Source: Isoptericola sp. AK164
Lineage (GTDB): Bacteria; Actinomycetota; Actinomycetes; Actinomycetales; Cellulomonadaceae
Assembly: GCF_029643425.1 (NCBI RefSeq)
Contig: NZ_CP119106.1
Location: 1,984,001 to 2,048,000 of the forward strand
Direction of reading: 5' to 3'
Length of the DNA stretch: 64,000 bases
Made by a program: the position numbers and the translations under genes. Below are positions 16,682 to 25,405 of this stretch, piece by piece (position 1 is the stretch's first letter; every line of letters starts with the position of its first letter). The notes beneath the pieces were generated by a model. That model did not search any database, had not been told where the DNA came from, and saw only the letters and a list, made by a program, of their open reading frames with translations.

Positions 16682-19600
16682 GTGACCTCCACGCTCGATC
16701 TCGCCGCTGCCGACGCCCGTTCCGCCGCCCTGCGCGAGGCGCTGCGCACCCGGGTGGTGGTGGGCGACGGCGCCATGGGCACCATGATCCAGGCCGCCGA
16801 CCCGACGCTGGACGACTATCAGCAGCTCGAGGGCTGCAACGAGATCCTCAACGTGACCCGCCCGGACATCATCCGGGGCGTGCACGACGGGTTCCTTGAA
16901 GTCGGCGTGGACGCGATCGAGTCGAACACGTTCGGCGCGAACTGGTCGAACCTGTCGGACTACGGCATCGAGGACCGCATCCGCGAGCTGGCCCGCGTCG
17001 GCGCGGAGCTCGCCCGTGAGCGCGCCGACGTCTACGCGACGCCGGACCACCCGCGCTGGGTGCTGGGCTCGATGGGGCCGGGCACCAAGCTGCCCTCGCT
17101 GGGGCACACCACGTACGAGAACCTGCGCGACACGTTCGCCGAGCAGGCCGCCGGGCTGCTGGAGGGCGGCGCGGACGCGATCCTGGTGGAGACCAGCCAG
17201 GACCTGCTGCAGACCAAGGCCGCCGTGACGGGCGCACACCACGCGATGCGGCCGGTCGAGGAGGGCGGCGTCGGCCGCGTCGTGCCGGTGATCGCCTCGG
17301 TGACCGTCGAGACCACCGGCACCATGCTCATGGGCTCCGAGATCGGGGCGGCGCTGACCACGCTGCAGGCCGTCGGCGTGGACGCCATCGGCCTGAACTG
17401 CGCCACCGGCCCGGACCAGATGAGCGAGCACCTGCGCTACCTGGCCAAGCACGCCGAGGTGCCGGTCACCTGCATGCCGAACGCCGGGCTGCCCGAGCTC
17501 GGCCCGCACGGCGCCGTCTACCCGCTGACCCCGGACGAGCTGGCGGCGGCGCACAGCCAGTTCGTCGACGAGTTCGGTCTGGGCATGGTGGGCGGCTGCT
17601 GCGGCACGACGCCGGAGCACCTGGCGCGCGTCGTCGAGGCGGTGCGCGGTCGCCCGCTGCCGGAGCGGGAGGTGGAGCGCACATCCGGTGTCGCGTCGCT
17701 GTACTCGCACACGGACCTGTCCCAGGACGCCTCGTACCTGGCGATCGGTGAGCGCACCAACGCCAACGGTTCCAAGGCGTTCCGCGAGGCGCTGCTGGAG
17801 GGCCGCTGGGACGACATCGTCGACATCGCCCGCGACCAGACGCGCCACGGCGCCCACCTGCTCGACGTGTGCGTCGACTACGTGGGGCGCGACGGCGTCG
17901 CGGACGTGCGGGAGGTCGTCTCGCGGCTGGCGAGCGCCTCGACGCTGCCGCTGGTCATCGACTCCACCGAGCCGGAGATGATCCGCGCCGGCCTGGAGCT
18001 GGTGGGCGGGCGCGCCGTGGTGAACTCGGTGAACTTCGAGGACTCCGACGGGCCCACCTCGCGGTTCCAGCGGATCATGCCGGCCGTGCGCGAGCACGGT
18101 GCCGCCGTCGTCGCCCTGACCATCGACGAAGAGGGTCAGGCCCGCACCACGGAGAAGAAGGTCGCGATCGCCTCGCGCCTCATCGACACCCTCACTGAGC
18201 AGTGGGGCATGCGGGTCGACGACATCATCGTCGACGCTCTGACGTTCCCCATCGCGACCGGGCAGGAAGAGACGCGCCGCGACGCCATCGAGACGATCGA
18301 GGCGATCCGCGAGATCAACCGGCTCTATCCCGGTGTGCACACCACGCTCGGTGTCTCGAACGTGTCGTTCGGCCTCAACGCGGCCGCGCGCACGGTGCTG
18401 AACTCGGTGTTCCTGCACGAGGCCACGCAGGCCGGCCTGGACTCCGCCATCGTGCACGCCGCGAAGATCCTGCCGCGCACCGCCATCGACGACGAGCAGT
18501 GGCAGGCCGCCGAGGACCTCGTGTGGGACCGGCGACAGTACGACAACGAGGGCAACCTGACCCACGACCCGCTGTCGCACCTGCTCGAGGTGTTCTCCGG
18601 CGTCGACGCCGCCGCGATGCGCGACCAGCGGGCCGCCGAGCTCGCCGCGCTGCCCGTGGGCGAGCGGCTGGAGCGCCGCATCATCGACGGCGCGCGCAAG
18701 GGCCTCGAGGACGACCTGGACACCGCGCTGGCCGACGGCATGAAGGCCCTCGACATCGTCAACACCCACCTGCTGGGCGGGATGAAGGTCGTCGGCGAGC
18801 TGTTCGGGTCCGGGCAGATGCAGCTGCCGTTCGTGCTGCAGTCCGCCGAGGTCATGAAGACGGCCGTCGCGCTGCTCGAGCCCCACATGGAGAAGGTCGA
18901 GGGGGCAGAGGAGCAGTCGAAGGGCGTCATCGTGCTGGCGACGGTGCGCGGCGACGTGCACGACATCGGCAAGAACCTCGTCGACATCATCCTGACGAAC
19001 AACGGCTACACGGTGGTCAACATCGGCATCAAGCAGCCGATCTCGGCCATGATCGAGGCCGCCGAGGAGCACGGCGCCGACGTCATCGGCATGTCCGGGC
19101 TGCTGGTGAAGTCGACCGTAGTGATGAAGGAGAACCTCGAGGAGCTCGTCTCGCGCGGCATGGAGAAGCGCTGGCCGATCCTGCTCGGCGGCGCGGCCCT
19201 GACCCGCACCTTCGTCGAGGACGACCTCGCCTCCGCGTTCCCCGGTGTCGTGCGGTACGCCCGCGACGCCTTCGAGGGGCTGCGTCTCATGGAGCCGCTG
19301 GTCGCCGTCGCCCGCGGCGCCGACCCCGAGGAGGTCGGACTGCCGGCGCTGCGCAAGCGCCGCCACAACGTCGTCAAGGTGACCGAGACCGCGGTCGAGG
19401 ACCTGCCCGAGCGGTCCGACGTCGCGACCGACAACCCGGTGCCTGCTCCCCCGTTCTGGGGCACGCGCGTGGTCAAGGGCATCCAGCTCGCCGACTACGC
19501 CGCGTTCCTCGACGAGCGCGCCACCTTCATGGGCCAGTGGGGCCTCAAGCCCGGTCGGGGTGAGGACGGCGCGTCCTACGAGGAGCTCGTCGAGACCGAG

Positions 19601-20293
19601 GGCCGGCCGCGCCTGGCCCAGTGGCTCGACACGATCCGCACCGACCAGATCATGGACCCGACCGTCGTCTACGGGTACTTCCCCGTGTGGTCCGAGGGCG
19701 ACGACATCGTCGTCGCCCACCACGGGCCGGGCCTGGCCGGCATCGGGGCGCCCGACGGCGGATCCGGCGGCGAGCCCGGGACCGAGCGGCTGCGCTTCAC
19801 CTTCCCGAGGCAGAAGCGCGACCGGCACCTGTGCCTGGCCGACTTCGTGCGCCCGAAGTCGTGGGTCGAGGAGACCGGCCGCTACGACGTGCTGCCCATC
19901 CAGCTCGCCACCGTCGGCGACCCGGTGTCCGCGTACACGGCGAAGCTGTTCGCCGAGAACAAGTACCGCGAGTACATGGAGCTGCACGGGCTGTCCGTGC
20001 AGCTCACCGAGGCGCTGGCCGAGTTCTGGCACTCCCGGGTGCGCTCCGAGCTCGGGTTCGGCGACGAGGACCCCGTCGACGTCGAGGGCATGTTCAAGCT
20101 GGAGTACCGCGGCGCACGGATGTCACTCGGGTACCCGGCGTGCCCCGACATGGAGGACCGCACGAAGGTCGTCGAGCTGCTGCGGCCCGAGCGGGTCGGG
20201 GTGACGCTCAGCGACGAGCTGCAACTCCACCCGGAGCAGTCGACCGATGCGTTCGTGATGCATCATCCCGAGGCCAAGTACTTCTCCGTGTGA
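16682..20293 (+). CDS. metH: Cobalamin-dependent methionine synthase
   Basis: 1203 residues, full length. Methylates homocysteine to methionine from methyltetrahydrofolate via cobalamin. Modules in order: homocysteine-binding barrel (VVVGDGAMGTMIQ at the start; zinc ligands in GLNCATG and GGCCGTTPEH), pterin-binding barrel (LAIGERTNANGSKAF; DVCVDYVGRDG), cobalamin domain with the DxHxxG His ligand (DVHDIGKNL), and AdoMet-binding reactivation domain (FKLEYRGARMSLGYPACPD; HPEAKYFSV end). All key motifs are intact. GTG 16682 is chosen because TAGGCT lies 6 nt upstream. No riboswitch precedes it. Confidence 0.97.
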   Translation: MTSTLDLAAADARSAALREALRTRVVVGDGAMGTMIQAADPTLDDYQQLEGCNEILNVTRPDIIRGVHDGFLEVGVDAIESNTFGANWSNLSDYGIEDRIRELARVGAELARERADVYATPDHPRWVLGSMGPGTKLPSLGHTTYENLRDTFAEQAAGLLEGGADAILVETSQDLLQTKAAVTGAHHAMRPVEEGGVGRVVPVIASVTVETTGTMLMGSEIGAALTTLQAVGVDAIGLNCATGPDQMSEHLRYLAKHAEVPVTCMPNAGLPELGPHGAVYPLTPDELAAAHSQFVDEFGLGMVGGCCGTTPEHLARVVEAVRGRPLPEREVERTSGVASLYSHTDLSQDASYLAIGERTNANGSKAFREALLEGRWDDIVDIARDQTRHGAHLLDVCVDYVGRDGVADVREVVSRLASASTLPLVIDSTEPEMIRAGLELVGGRAVVNSVNFEDSDGPTSRFQRIMPAVREHGAAVVALTIDEEGQARTTEKKVAIASRLIDTLTEQWGMRVDDIIVDALTFPIATGQEETRRDAIETIEAIREINRLYPGVHTTLGVSNVSFGLNAAARTVLNSVFLHEATQAGLDSAIVHAAKILPRTAIDDEQWQAAEDLVWDRRQYDNEGNLTHDPLSHLLEVFSGVDAAAMRDQRAAELAALPVGERLERRIIDGARKGLEDDLDTALADGMKALDIVNTHLLGGMKVVGELFGSGQMQLPFVLQSAEVMKTAVALLEPHMEKVEGAEEQSKGVIVLATVRGDVHDIGKNLVDIILTNNGYTVVNIGIKQPISAMIEAAEEHGADVIGMSGLLVKSTVVMKENLEELVSRGMEKRWPILLGGAALTRTFVEDDLASAFPGVVRYARDAFEGLRLMEPLVAVARGADPEEVGLPALRKRRHNVVKVTETAVEDLPERSDVATDNPVPAPPFWGTRVVKGIQLADYAAFLDERATFMGQWGLKPGRGEDGASYEELVETEGRPRLAQWLDTIRTDQIMDPTVVYGYFPVWSEGDDIVVAHHGPGLAGIGAPDGGSGGEPGTERLRFTFPRQKRDRHLCLADFVRPKSWVEETGRYDVLPIQLATVGDPVSAYTAKLFAENKYREYMELHGLSVQLTEALAEFWHSRVRSELGFGDEDPVDVEGMFKLEYRGARMSLGYPACPDMEDRTKVVELLRPERVGVTLSDELQLHPEQSTDAFVMHHPEAKYFSV

Positions 20294-20462
20294 CGCACGC
20301 TTGATCCGGTCGTCACCGTCCCGGTGGGCAATGCGCCAACCCAGTACATCAAAGCGTCCGTGCAGGGTGAAACGTGATCACCTTGCTTCAGGCGCTCGCC
20401 GCAACCACTCCTCGGTAGTAGCGTGCAAGGGACGAGCCTCGGCAGAGAACGAAAGGAGTCCA
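20294..20462. other. Spacer between metH and the LOTUS-ATPase gene
   Basis: Composition falls from the G+C-rich metH to the lower-G+C gene that follows. Only a weak CACCG/CGGTG hairpin is visible near 20315. A strong ribosome-binding site AGGAG (20454-20458) ends it. No tRNA or integrase gene is present. Confidence 0.4.
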
Positions 20463-22697
20463 ATGACTACCGGTATCCCAATCGAGTTCATCTGGCAGGC
20501 GATCAAGGACACTGTTCGCGATCTGGAAGAGAGTGGCCGAAAGCCCGTCGGTGCGACAGTAAAGGCACGATCGCAAATCGCACTCGGACAAAAGATCATT
20601 GAGCCCGACTATGGCTTTCGCAATTTCAAAGAAATCGCTACTGCGGCAGATCAGGCCGGATATGTGAAGATTGCGTCACTACCAGCCGACACAGACTTTA
20701 CCCTCGCGAGCCGGAACATCGAATTCGACATGCTGAGAAAAGTCGTTACGCACATCGTCGAACGTGGCGGTGACGCGCTCGGCTCTCGAACAAAGCCTTT
20801 ACTCACGGAAGCTCTAGGTGGCACATTTCACGAGTCGGCATTAGGATTTCGCACCTTCAAAGAGTTCTGCGTAGCCGCCCAAGAGGCGGGCTACGTAGGT
20901 ATTGTCGACGATCCTCAGCAGTCAGATTTTGAACTTGAGCGACCGCAGCAGGTAAAGTTGAGTCCGCCTACCCAACCCACTAATTCCGGCAACGTCGACA
21001 CACCGGACACAGTTCCGCTCGAAGAGGCATTCGAAGAGTTAGAGCGAATTGCGCGAGAAAAGCATCAGGCAGGAAAGCCCCTACCCGCAAGCTCGGCAAA
21101 GGACAACTTGCTAAAGCACAAGCCTGGATTCAGTGAGAAGCGACTGAACTACCAGCGCTTCACCGATCTCCTCCGCGACGCCGAACAGGCAGGCTACGTC
21201 ACGCTCAGAGAACGCCCCGGGCACGGCAAAAGTGTAATCGATGTGTATCCGCCTGTGCCGGAAGGTATTGGTTTTGCCGACATTAGATTTGGGTTTGCGT
21301 CGGCAGGAGCAGAGAGCGTGCGCAATCCAACCTTGCTACTCGAGGGATTCTACGATTTCCGCGGGGTTACAGAAGCGGTGCTCAACGGTAGCGAATATCT
21401 AGTTCTCGGACATAAGGGGTCCGGGAAATCAGCAATCGGCGAGCATCTCGTACAGAAAGCCGATCACGACCCCACGCTGTTCGTCGACTACATTGACCTG
21501 AAGGACTTTCCGTACGGCACCCTTTCGCAGCTCGCGGACGATGACTCCTCGCAGCAGATAGTTCGAATCAGTTGGCGATGGCTGCTTTTACTCAGGGTCT
21601 TCCAGACGATGCAAGATGACGCTGGCGCGAACCCACTGGATGCCAATGAATGCCAGAGGCTGGCAAAAGATCTGCGGAAGCAAGGATTGATTCCCAGTAG
21701 AAACTTGTCCGATCTAAGCCTCAGATCTGTCAGTCTCGCCCTCAAGGGCGGCCTTAGGGATGTAGCGGAAGCGTCCGCTAGCGCCGAGTACTCGACTCGT
21801 CAGGTTCAGCTCACTGACGCCGTCGGCAGGCTTGAAAGGATTGCGAACGGCTTCCAAACGCAAAGTCGGCACATCCATGTGATTGACGGTCTGGATGAGT
21901 TGATCAACCCTGGCGACAAAACATATTCGTCGCTGTCGGCATTACTAGGTGAGATCGAGTCACTGAATGATGCGTTCTACAGAAGCGACAGCATGGTAAA
22001 GATTGTTCTGCTTTGCCGGTCGGATCTGTATGAAAGACTGACAAGTCCGAACAAGAATAAACTCCGGCAGAACTTTGCAATCAATCTGCGGTGGTCTCCG
22101 GAGGTCCTAAACGAAGACATCGACGATGCTACATTGAACGGACTCATATCTCATCGAGCAAGGCTCAGTGGATACGTCGGCAAGGACCCGGTCCGCGATC
22201 TACTCCCACTCAAGGCTCCCGACGGTACGGACATGTGGTCTTACCTAGTTGAACATACGCGCCGGACACCGCGTGACTTGATAAGCCTGCTGACGAGGAT
22301 CCAGAAGAAGGCCGGGCGGGGCGCCGTCACGTCGAATCATATTCAAAGATCCTTGAATGACTACTCGTCGGAATATTTCGTCCCCGAACTCAAGGACGAG
22401 TTGGAAGGATACATTCAGCCGACCCATATTGAGAGCATCTTTGGCGTTCTATCCGCCCTCAGAAAGCGTTCATTCCTGCTGAGCGAATTGCAGGACATCG
22501 CTACGGCGCAAGGCTCGGATGTTTCCATAGCGGAGGCCGTTCAGGTGCTTTTTGAATGCTCTGCGCTTGGTCACGACCGGAGCACGGGCGGTAGAGTTCA
22601 CGAGTTTCGATTCATGAATCCAAATCTGTCGTTTAATCCTCAAGTTCCGATACTTGTGCACCGTGGAGCGTGGTGGGCGTTGAACCTCGCGAGCTAG
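20463..22697 (+). CDS. Triple LOTUS (OST-HTH)-like, P-loop ATPase; candidate defence protein
   Basis: 744 residues. The first 250 hold three repeats of one small helical module (about 5-70, 84-147, 185-249), each ending alike: DYGFRNFKEIATAADQAGYV, ALGFRTFKEFCVAAQEAGYV, LNYQRFTDLLRDAEQAGYV. This resembles OST-HTH/LOTUS domains, which bind RNA or protein partners. An ATPase follows: Walker A GHKGSGKS (316-323), Walker B HVIDGLDE (472-479) and a strand VLLCRSD (515-521), like Sll1717-type/STAND P-loop ATPases. A helical C-terminal part (about 600-744) may sense or bind a partner. No nuclease motif is seen. Sampled lines are only about 45-55% G+C against over 70% around it, with A/T-ending codons and a strong AGGAG site: recent transfer. 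Defence function is inference. Confidence 0.7.
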   Translation: MTTGIPIEFIWQAIKDTVRDLEESGRKPVGATVKARSQIALGQKIIEPDYGFRNFKEIATAADQAGYVKIASLPADTDFTLASRNIEFDMLRKVVTHIVERGGDALGSRTKPLLTEALGGTFHESALGFRTFKEFCVAAQEAGYVGIVDDPQQSDFELERPQQVKLSPPTQPTNSGNVDTPDTVPLEEAFEELERIAREKHQAGKPLPASSAKDNLLKHKPGFSEKRLNYQRFTDLLRDAEQAGYVTLRERPGHGKSVIDVYPPVPEGIGFADIRFGFASAGAESVRNPTLLLEGFYDFRGVTEAVLNGSEYLVLGHKGSGKSAIGEHLVQKADHDPTLFVDYIDLKDFPYGTLSQLADDDSSQQIVRISWRWLLLLRVFQTMQDDAGANPLDANECQRLAKDLRKQGLIPSRNLSDLSLRSVSLALKGGLRDVAEASASAEYSTRQVQLTDAVGRLERIANGFQTQSRHIHVIDGLDELINPGDKTYSSLSALLGEIESLNDAFYRSDSMVKIVLLCRSDLYERLTSPNKNKLRQNFAINLRWSPEVLNEDIDDATLNGLISHRARLSGYVGKDPVRDLLPLKAPDGTDMWSYLVEHTRRTPRDLISLLTRIQKKAGRGAVTSNHIQRSLNDYSSEYFVPELKDELEGYIQPTHIESIFGVLSALRKRSFLLSELQDIATAQGSDVSIAEAVQVLFECSALGHDRSTGGRVHEFRFMNPNLSFNPQVPILVHRGAWWALNLAS

Positions 22698-23024
22698 GAG
22701 CTAGTGGAACGTCAATCTCACTGCGAGGCGAAACAGATGCCTGCAACCGTCGACGCCTCCTAGTAGCGGATTCGGTCTTAGTCACGTTCATCGGCGAATC
22801 GACTAGAGTTGCGCCCCCCGGAACAGGCATCGACGCTGTGTCGGCTCTGATGAATACCGCCAGCCCCTGGGTCCACACATGCATGACTCGTGAATACCCC
22901 AGCCCATCGGTCCCAGCGATCTGGAGGGCGACGTGCGGACACAGCACAATGGCGCCTAGCCCATCCGGTTCACTGGGGGAGCAAGGACGTGCACGGCGCG
23001 CACCGACCACGTCACGATAGGGGT
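22698..23024. other. Intergenic tail of the low-G+C segment
   Basis: 327 bases between the ATPase gene and arfB, intermediate in composition. Open frames here (for example a 133-codon minus-strand frame) have no recognisable motif and mixed codon use, so I call none. It is probably the remaining flank of the acquired segment. arfB's start region begins at its end. Confidence 0.4.
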
Positions 23025-23471
23025 ATGCCCTCACCGACCCGCCACGGACTCGTCGTCAGCCCGTCCCTGACGATCCCTCGGGCCGAGCTGACCGAGCGGT
23101 TCTCGCGGTCCTCCGGCCCCGGCGGGCAGGGTGTGAACACCACCGACTCCCGGGTGGAGCTGTCCTGGGACGTCGAGCGCTCGGCGGTGCTGAGCCGCGT
23201 CCAGCGGGAGCGGATCGTCGCCAGGACGGGTCACCGGCTGGTCGACGGCGTCCTCACGGTGACCGCGTCCGAGCATCGCGAGCAGCGCCGGAATCGGGAT
23301 GCTGCCGCGCACCGTCTGGCAGCGCTGGTCGCCGACGCCGTCGCGCCGCCCGGCCCCGCGCGTCGTGCGACCCGACGCACCCGCGGGTCCCAGGAGCGGC
23401 GGCTGAAGGCCAAGAAGCAGCGGTCCGCAACGAAGCGGATGCGCTCGTCCCGGCCGTCACGGGACGACTGA
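23025..23471 (+). CDS. arfB: Alternative ribosome-rescue factor / peptidyl-tRNA hydrolase
   Basis: 148 residues of the ArfB (YaeJ) family, which enters stalled ribosomes that lack a stop codon and hydrolyses peptidyl-tRNA. The catalytic GGQ is at residues 33-35 (SSGPGGQGVNT), followed by the usual SRVELSWDV region and a basic C-terminal tail rich in Arg/Lys (RLKAKKQRSATKRMRSSR) that fits the empty mRNA channel. Small size separates it from true release factors. ATG 23025 is the first start consistent with the family N terminus (LTIPRAELTERFSRSSG). Confidence 0.92.
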   Translation: MPSPTRHGLVVSPSLTIPRAELTERFSRSSGPGGQGVNTTDSRVELSWDVERSAVLSRVQRERIVARTGHRLVDGVLTVTASEHREQRRNRDAAAHRLAALVADAVAPPGPARRATRRTRGSQERRLKAKKQRSATKRMRSSRPSRDD

Positions 23472-23505
23472 ACGCGCCCACATCTGGCGCTTTACATACA
23501 TCACC

Positions 23506-23514
23506 GTATGATAC
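23506..23514. promoter_or_regulatory. Odd palindrome over the -10 of the DUF234 ATPase gene
   Basis: GTATGATAC is a 9-bp odd-centred palindrome that contains the -10 hexamer TATGAT (23507-23512), 6 nt before GTG 23519. A CATAC-N6-GTATG inverted repeat overlaps it (from 23495). Operator role is inferred. Confidence 0.35.
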
Positions 23515-23518
23515 AAGC

Positions 23519-24976
23519 GTGACCACTAATCCGCGGGTTCCCTTCTACGGCCGCTCCGACGTCGTCGCGGCGCTGACGCAGCATCTCGAAGCGGTCCGAA
23601 CCCACGGCAAGGGGCGCATCGTTGCGATGCGAGGCCGCCGCCAGGTCGGCAAGTCCACGGCGGTCGACACCTTCGTGCGCGGTACCGACGTGCCGTACGT
23701 CTTCACTGCAGGAACCCTCGGCGCGCCGACGCGCACCCAGGTCGCCGAAGCGACCGAGGCGCTCACGTCGTCGACCCGACCGCTGCCCGGCACCGAGATG
23801 GTCGGGGGCCTCCCCCTGCGCACGTGGCGCGACTGGTTCCGCGCGGTCGAGGCCGCAGCACGCCGGGGGCCGACCATCGTCGTGCTCGACGAGTTCCCCT
23901 GGGCCGTCGCCGCCGACCCGTCTCTCGAGGGCACCCTCCAGAACCTCTGGGACCAGACCCTGGAAGGGCTTCCGGTGCTGCTCATCCTGGTCGGGTCCGA
24001 CGTCGCGATGATGGACCGGCTCTCCGAGTACGGCCGAGCGCTGTTCGGGCGCGTCCGCCCGCTCGTCGTCGACCCGCTCAACCCGGCGGAGATCGCCCAG
24101 GCGCTCCCCGACGCCACACCGACCGAGGTCTTCGACGCCTACCTCGTCACGGGCGGCTACCCCCGCCTCGTCACCGACCTCGCACGGTCGGGAGGCAGCG
24201 TGCCGCGGTACGTGGCCGATTCCTTCGCCGACCTGTACAGCCCGCTGGTCTCGACCGCACGATTCACGCTCGACGCGGAGTTCCCCGACTCCCCCGCCGC
24301 TGCGCGGGTGCTGGCGGCGATCGGCGCGGACGAGACCACCACACCCCGGTTCAACGACCTCATCCCCGCCGGCCTCGAAGACTCCGAGGTGACGCGCTAC
24401 CAGACCAGCACCACCCGGGCACTGCGCGTCCTGACCGACGACAAGCGGCTCGTCACGAAGGACGTTCCCGCCTGGTCGCCCGAGAAGGGACGGCTACGGC
24501 GGTACCGCGTCACCGACCCCTACCTGCGCTTCTGGTTCCGCTACGTGGAGCGGAGCCTGGAGCTGATCTCTCGCGGACGGGCCGATCACGCCTTCGGTCG
24601 CTTCGAGCGGGACTGGTCGTCCTGGCGAGGGCGCAGCATCGAGCCCGTCGTGCGTGAGTCCTTCGCGCGCCTCGCTCCGGACGACGCTCGCCTCGAGAGC
24701 ATCGAGGGCGTCGGCGCCTGGTGGACCCGTGACGGGCAGACCGAGGTCGACCTCGTCGGGACGTCCCGCGAGCGCACCGTTCTGCTCGGGACCATCAAGT
24801 GGCGCCCCGACGGCGAGATCTCCCGCCGCGAGATCACGCACCTGCGCAGCGTCACCGGCACGGTGCCACGCAGCAGCGACGCCCTCATCGCCGCCATCAG
24901 CCCCGGGGGACGACCGGTCGACGGCGCCGATCTCACGCTCGGCGCGGCCGACCTGCTCGGCGCCTGGCCGGTCTGA
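23519..24976 (+). CDS. ATP-binding protein with DUF234 nuclease-like C terminus
   Basis: 485 residues of the archaeal-type ATPase (ATPase_2/DUF234) group. Walker A is MRGRRQVGKSTAVDTF (about 37-52), Walker B IVVLDEFPWAV (about 120-130), and LILVGSDVAMM is the sensor strand. A winged-helix part follows (residues 260-350), then the DUF234 domain with a PD-(D/E)xK-like trace: WWTRDGQTEVDLVG and VLLGTIKWRPDG (E-x-D and Lys). Such proteins are widespread in archaea and bacteria with poorly known roles. It ends 2 bp from the convergent rhodanese gene. GTG 23519 is 6 nt behind TATGAT, so leaderless. Confidence 0.8.
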   Translation: MTTNPRVPFYGRSDVVAALTQHLEAVRTHGKGRIVAMRGRRQVGKSTAVDTFVRGTDVPYVFTAGTLGAPTRTQVAEATEALTSSTRPLPGTEMVGGLPLRTWRDWFRAVEAAARRGPTIVVLDEFPWAVAADPSLEGTLQNLWDQTLEGLPVLLILVGSDVAMMDRLSEYGRALFGRVRPLVVDPLNPAEIAQALPDATPTEVFDAYLVTGGYPRLVTDLARSGGSVPRYVADSFADLYSPLVSTARFTLDAEFPDSPAAARVLAAIGADETTTPRFNDLIPAGLEDSEVTRYQTSTTRALRVLTDDKRLVTKDVPAWSPEKGRLRRYRVTDPYLRFWFRYVERSLELISRGRADHAFGRFERDWSSWRGRSIEPVVRESFARLAPDDARLESIEGVGAWWTRDGQTEVDLVGTSRERTVLLGTIKWRPDGEISRREITHLRSVTGTVPRSSDALIAAISPGGRPVDGADLTLGAADLLGAWPV

Positions 24977-24978
24977 CG

Positions 24979-25350
24979 TCAGTCGACGATCGCGAGCCCG
25001 GTCTCGTCGGCCGCCTCCTGGACGCTGCCGGCGTTGACGACGTCGTCGAAGCCCTGCGCCTGCAGGAAGTCGAGCGCGGCGCCGGCGCGGTTGCCCGAGC
25101 GGCAGTACAGGACGTACGAACCGTCCGGGTCGAGCTCGGCGAGCTCCTGGGTGGCGTCCGGCGACTGCACGTCGATGTTCAGCGCACCCTCGAGGTGGCC
25201 GCCGGCGAACTCGGCCGGCGTGCGGACGTCGATCACCACCGTCCCGGTCTCCAGCGTCGCGGTCTCGCCTTCACCCGACGGCGCGCACGCGGCGAGCGCC
25301 ACGGTTCCCGCCAGCGTCAGCCCGATTCCCAGCATCGACATCCTGACCAT
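24979..25350 (-). CDS. Rhodanese-like lipoprotein
   Basis: 123 residues. A signal peptide ends in the lipobox VALAAC (Cys22), so the protein is anchored outside the membrane. The rest is one rhodanese domain with VIDVRTPAEFAGGHLEGALNI and the catalytic loop YCRSGNRAG (Cys83), able to carry persulphide sulphur. It lies downstream of a perfect CsoR/CstR-like palindrome, which suggests control by persulphide or copper stress. It may also be co-transcribed with the FrnE-type gene upstream on the same strand. Start ATG 25350 is the one that places the signal peptide correctly. Confidence 0.88.
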   Translation of the reverse strand: MVRMSMLGIGLTLAGTVALAACAPSGEGETATLETGTVVIDVRTPAEFAGGHLEGALNIDVQSPDATQELAELDPDGSYVLYCRSGNRAGAALDFLQAQGFDDVVNAGSVQEAADETGLAIVD

Positions 25351-25405
25351 GCTCACTGCTCCCGTCTGTCGTCGGACGGAGTCGGCCTCCGTCCCCGGGA
25401 GCATC

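Noticed and set aside
15488-20032. A 1514-codon minus-strand frame spanning the double-GNAT gene and metH
   Set aside because: Only its last 374 codons (double GNAT) are real; the rest mirrors metH.
20400-22768. Short direct repeat (TAGTAGCG with nearby GCAACC) at both sides of the LOTUS-ATPase gene
   Set aside because: An 8-bp match between two spacers of this size is expected by chance, and the spacing of the two parts differs.
22633-23034. A 133-codon minus-strand frame behind the ATPase gene
   Set aside because: No motif, overlaps the ATPase 3' end and arfB start, mixed codon use.
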